A DNA stretch of 8,503 nucleotides from NCBI GenBank assembly GCA_016765515.1, contig JAESPT010000105.1, positions 1-8,503 of the forward strand, given 5' to 3'. Origin of the DNA: Sneathiella sp. Its GTDB lineage: Bacteria; Pseudomonadota; Alphaproteobacteria; Sneathiellales; Sneathiellaceae. Of the stretch, positions 7,081 through 8,503 are shown one piece after another; position 1 is the first letter of the stretch; every line of letters begins with the position of its first letter. A program made the translations under genes and the position numbers. Below the pieces are notes generated by a model. The model had not been told where the DNA came from. It worked only from the letters and a program-made list of their open reading frames with translations, and did no database searches.

Positions 7081-7751
7081 GTTTTTATGTAATCTTCAAA
7101 TGTGCGACCGGGTGTTGGATGAAAATTTTTACCAGTCAGAGTGACTGACATAATGCGGTCCAATCTAAAATTCCTGAAATCCTGTTGTTTTTCACACCAG
7201 GCTGTCAACAGCCAGGCATCATCAAAATTTGAGATCCCCAAGGGATGCACTATTCTTTGGCTGATCTCGTCTTTCAATGACAAATAGGTGAAATCCAGTT
7301 TTTCTTTGACGCGCATGGCCAGTCTGACATCCCTTATAATATCGGCTTCAAGAGGCGCATTTTTATGCGCTTTCGAATAGGCTCGAAAGGGAGTATTCAG
7401 AAATGGGCCCTTCATATCTTCAGGAAGGACAGCGCTGACTTTGGCGGAGACGCTTTTTGCGGCATGAGACAGAATAGTGTCCGATTTAGCGACGACTAAT
7501 CGCATACCAAGGGCAAGTGCATCCATTTCATCAGCATCAAGGTGCAAGGGGGGCATAAAAAAACCGGCTTCAATTTGATACCCGATACCACTTTCGCCGC
7601 GAATAGGTGCCCCGAGATCTTGCAAGGCGGCCATATCCCGGTAAATCGTACGAACAGAAACATCAAACCTTTCGCCCAGGCTTTCTGCTGAAACGGGCTG
7701 GCGCACTGTTCTTAGGTAGTCAAGAATTTTGAATAATCGAATAAGTCTCAT
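7074..7751 (-). CDS. YafY-type HTH-WYL transcriptional regulator
   Basis: A 225-aa cytoplasmic DNA-binding regulator. An N-terminal winged HTH (HTH_11/DeoR-like) spans about residues 1-60, with LGERFDVSVRTIYRDMAALQ as the recognition region and GESGIGYQIE as the wing. A linker, PPLHLDADEMDALALGM, follows. The C-terminal WYL domain holds HPLGISNFDDAWLLTAW and FRLDRI (195-200). The eponymous triad is W180-L-L, with Tyr replaced by Leu, a tolerated variant. An in-frame ATG at 7766 lies inside the intergenic palindrome and has no ribosome site. ATG 7751, with AGGG six bases before it, is chosen and gives the usual family N-terminus (MRLIRLFKILDYL). The gene is divergent from the unknown protein at 7819. 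Autoregulation and control of that neighbour are likely from position, and the ligand is unknown. Confidence 0.9.
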   Translation of the reverse strand: MRLIRLFKILDYLRTVRQPVSAESLGERFDVSVRTIYRDMAALQDLGAPIRGESGIGYQIEAGFFMPPLHLDADEMDALALGMRLVVAKSDTILSHAAKSVSAKVSAVLPEDMKGPFLNTPFRAYSKAHKNAPLEADIIRDVRLAMRVKEKLDFTYLSLKDEISQRIVHPLGISNFDDAWLLTAWCEKQQDFRNFRLDRIMSVTLTGKNFHPTPGRTFEDYIKTI

Positions 7752-7757
7752 GCAGTA

Positions 7758-7778
7758 CCCTGACATAATCTGTCAGGG
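7758..7778. promoter_or_regulatory. 8-5-8 perfect palindromic operator between the divergent genes
   Basis: CCCTGACA, five bases TAATC, then TGTCAGGG form a perfect 8-bp inverted repeat in the 67-base divergent gap. Its left edge covers the AGGG ribosome site of the WYL regulator, and its CTGACA lies where a -35 element for the plus-strand gene could be. The geometry fits a dimeric HTH regulator, most simply the adjacent WYL protein. A transcript hairpin is possible, but no T-run follows. Confidence 0.65.
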
Positions 7779-7790
7779 GTGTCGTCTAAT
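7760..7790 (+). promoter_or_regulatory. Candidate promoter of the unknown plus-strand gene
   Basis: CTGACA (7760-7765, five of six to TTGACA) and TCTAAT (7785-7790, five of six to TATAAT) are separated by 19 bases, two more than ideal. The -35 lies inside the palindrome. Suboptimal spacing would fit a promoter that needs its regulator, but this is weak support. Confidence 0.35.
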
Positions 7791-7818
7791 ATTTGTCCTG
7801 TCCAGATGGGGCTTAACA

Positions 7819-8484
7819 ATGACAAAGAATAAATTGGATGATGACATGCTGAATAAAGAGATGAACAATCTTGGGGTGATGGGGTTCGTCACTTTCGAAA
7901 AATTGCCGGATGTGAACAGTGAGGACGTGATAGCCGCTTCCTTAAGATGGCAGCGGGAATTCCTAAAACCCATGGAAGGAATGGGTTTTCACTGCTTACT
8001 TGGAAACTTAAACGGGGGATTTGCTGATTTAATTTTCGGGACAGATAGGTCTGCATTTGAAAGAATGAATGAATTATTTCCGTCAGCACCAAGCTCAGCC
8101 GCCATGATGAAATTACTGGATCGTGAAAGTATCTCCATGCGATCTGCGGAGTTGCTGAAAAAGGATTTTTCGATTCCTGTGTCTTTCTCGTGTGTTGAGG
8201 CTGGATTTATGAGGGCTGTTAAGCCCGGTCAACTGATGCCAGAGGATGTTGTTCATGCCTCAGAGACCTTGGAGAGAGATTATTTGGAAGCTTATGCCAA
8301 TACACAGGGTCATTTTGTCGGCACGACGGAAGAAAATAGTTACTGTGAAGTGACCTTTGGCCAAACATTGGGCCAAACGCGAGAAATTTGCTTTGGATAT
8401 GAAGCTGCAAAACCCTGTTCTGATTTTTTAGATCTCTTTGATAAACCCTCTTTCGAATTTGATTTTTGGTTTCCATTGGCGTGA
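7819..8484 (+). CDS. Unrecognised 221-aa protein with two related alpha/beta halves, divergent from WYL regulator
   Basis: I do not recognise this family. There is no signal peptide and no membrane segment, so it is predicted cytoplasmic. Residues 22-74 and 129-181 align without gaps at an offset of 107, with 13 identities in 53 positions. Shared residues include GF (22-23/129-130), EDV (35-37/142-144), AS (40-41/147-148), R46/R153, H58/H165 and FG (73-74/180-181). This points to a tandem duplication of a small alpha/beta domain, perhaps ferredoxin-like or dimeric alpha-beta barrel (inference). Six cysteine-or-histidine positions (C59, H58, C125, H165, C176, C191) and C200 show no clear metal motif. 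The frame is open upstream to 7729, but ATG 7819, with GGGG seven bases before it, is preferred because the longer form would cover the operator. The WYL gene next door is the probable regulator. The 19 bases after the stop show no feature before the window ends. Confidence 0.75.
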   Translation: MTKNKLDDDMLNKEMNNLGVMGFVTFEKLPDVNSEDVIAASLRWQREFLKPMEGMGFHCLLGNLNGGFADLIFGTDRSAFERMNELFPSAPSSAAMMKLLDRESISMRSAELLKKDFSIPVSFSCVEAGFMRAVKPGQLMPEDVVHASETLERDYLEAYANTQGHFVGTTEENSYCEVTFGQTLGQTREICFGYEAAKPCSDFLDLFDKPSFEFDFWFPLA

Positions 8485-8503
8485 CAATAAAAAAGGCGGC
8501 TCT

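Noticed and set aside
7729..7818. Extended start of the plus-strand unknown gene at 7729
   Set aside because: It would overlap the WYL regulator's coding start and encode the palindrome; ATG 7819 has a better-placed purine run.
8355..8380. Short direct repeat GGCCAAAC / GGCCAAAC
   Set aside because: It encodes the repeated peptide GQT-LGQT inside the gene and is too short to suggest a mobile or regulatory element.

Overview
The window reads as part of the chromosome of an alphaproteobacterium, probably free-living or marine. The grounds are a ChoXWV-type choline transporter, moderate GC by eye (just under 50%), and protein sequences of alphaproteobacterial character. No species can be named from the sequence alone.

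Layout. (1) Bases 1-1776, plus strand: the 3' part of a choline ABC permease gene (choW, cut by the window edge), then its ATPase gene choV five bases downstream. (2) Bases 1810-6868, minus strand: a four-gene cluster for a periplasmic iron-linked system. In transcription order it is an imelysin (peptidase M75/ICMP-like) protein, a di-heme CxxCH oxidoreductase (DUF1111 family), a second, divergent imelysin-like protein, and a Tat-exported DUF1513 protein. The last three genes are tightly packed or overlapping. A clear hairpin-plus-T-run terminator separates the first gene from the other three. Ahead of the first gene lies a sigma70-like promoter whose -35 and -10 elements each fall inside an AT-rich dyad; one dyad resembles a Fur box. 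(3) Bases 7074-8484: a divergent pair made of a YafY-type HTH-WYL regulator (minus) and an unrecognised 221-aa protein (plus). A perfect 8-5-8 palindrome sits between them.

How the genes work together. The choline genes and the iron cluster converge at about 1777-1809 and look functionally separate. The iron cluster matches the known imelysin / di-heme oxidoreductase / imelysin / DUF1513 arrangement found in Pseudomonas and other proteobacteria, where it is linked to iron limitation; its molecular mechanism is not settled. The regulator and the unknown protein look like a small self-contained module. The unknown protein shows an internal duplication that can be aligned by hand, and this pair is the least explained part of the window.

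No tRNA, rRNA, CRISPR array, insertion sequence or integrase was seen. No stretch longer than about 205 bases lacks a gene.
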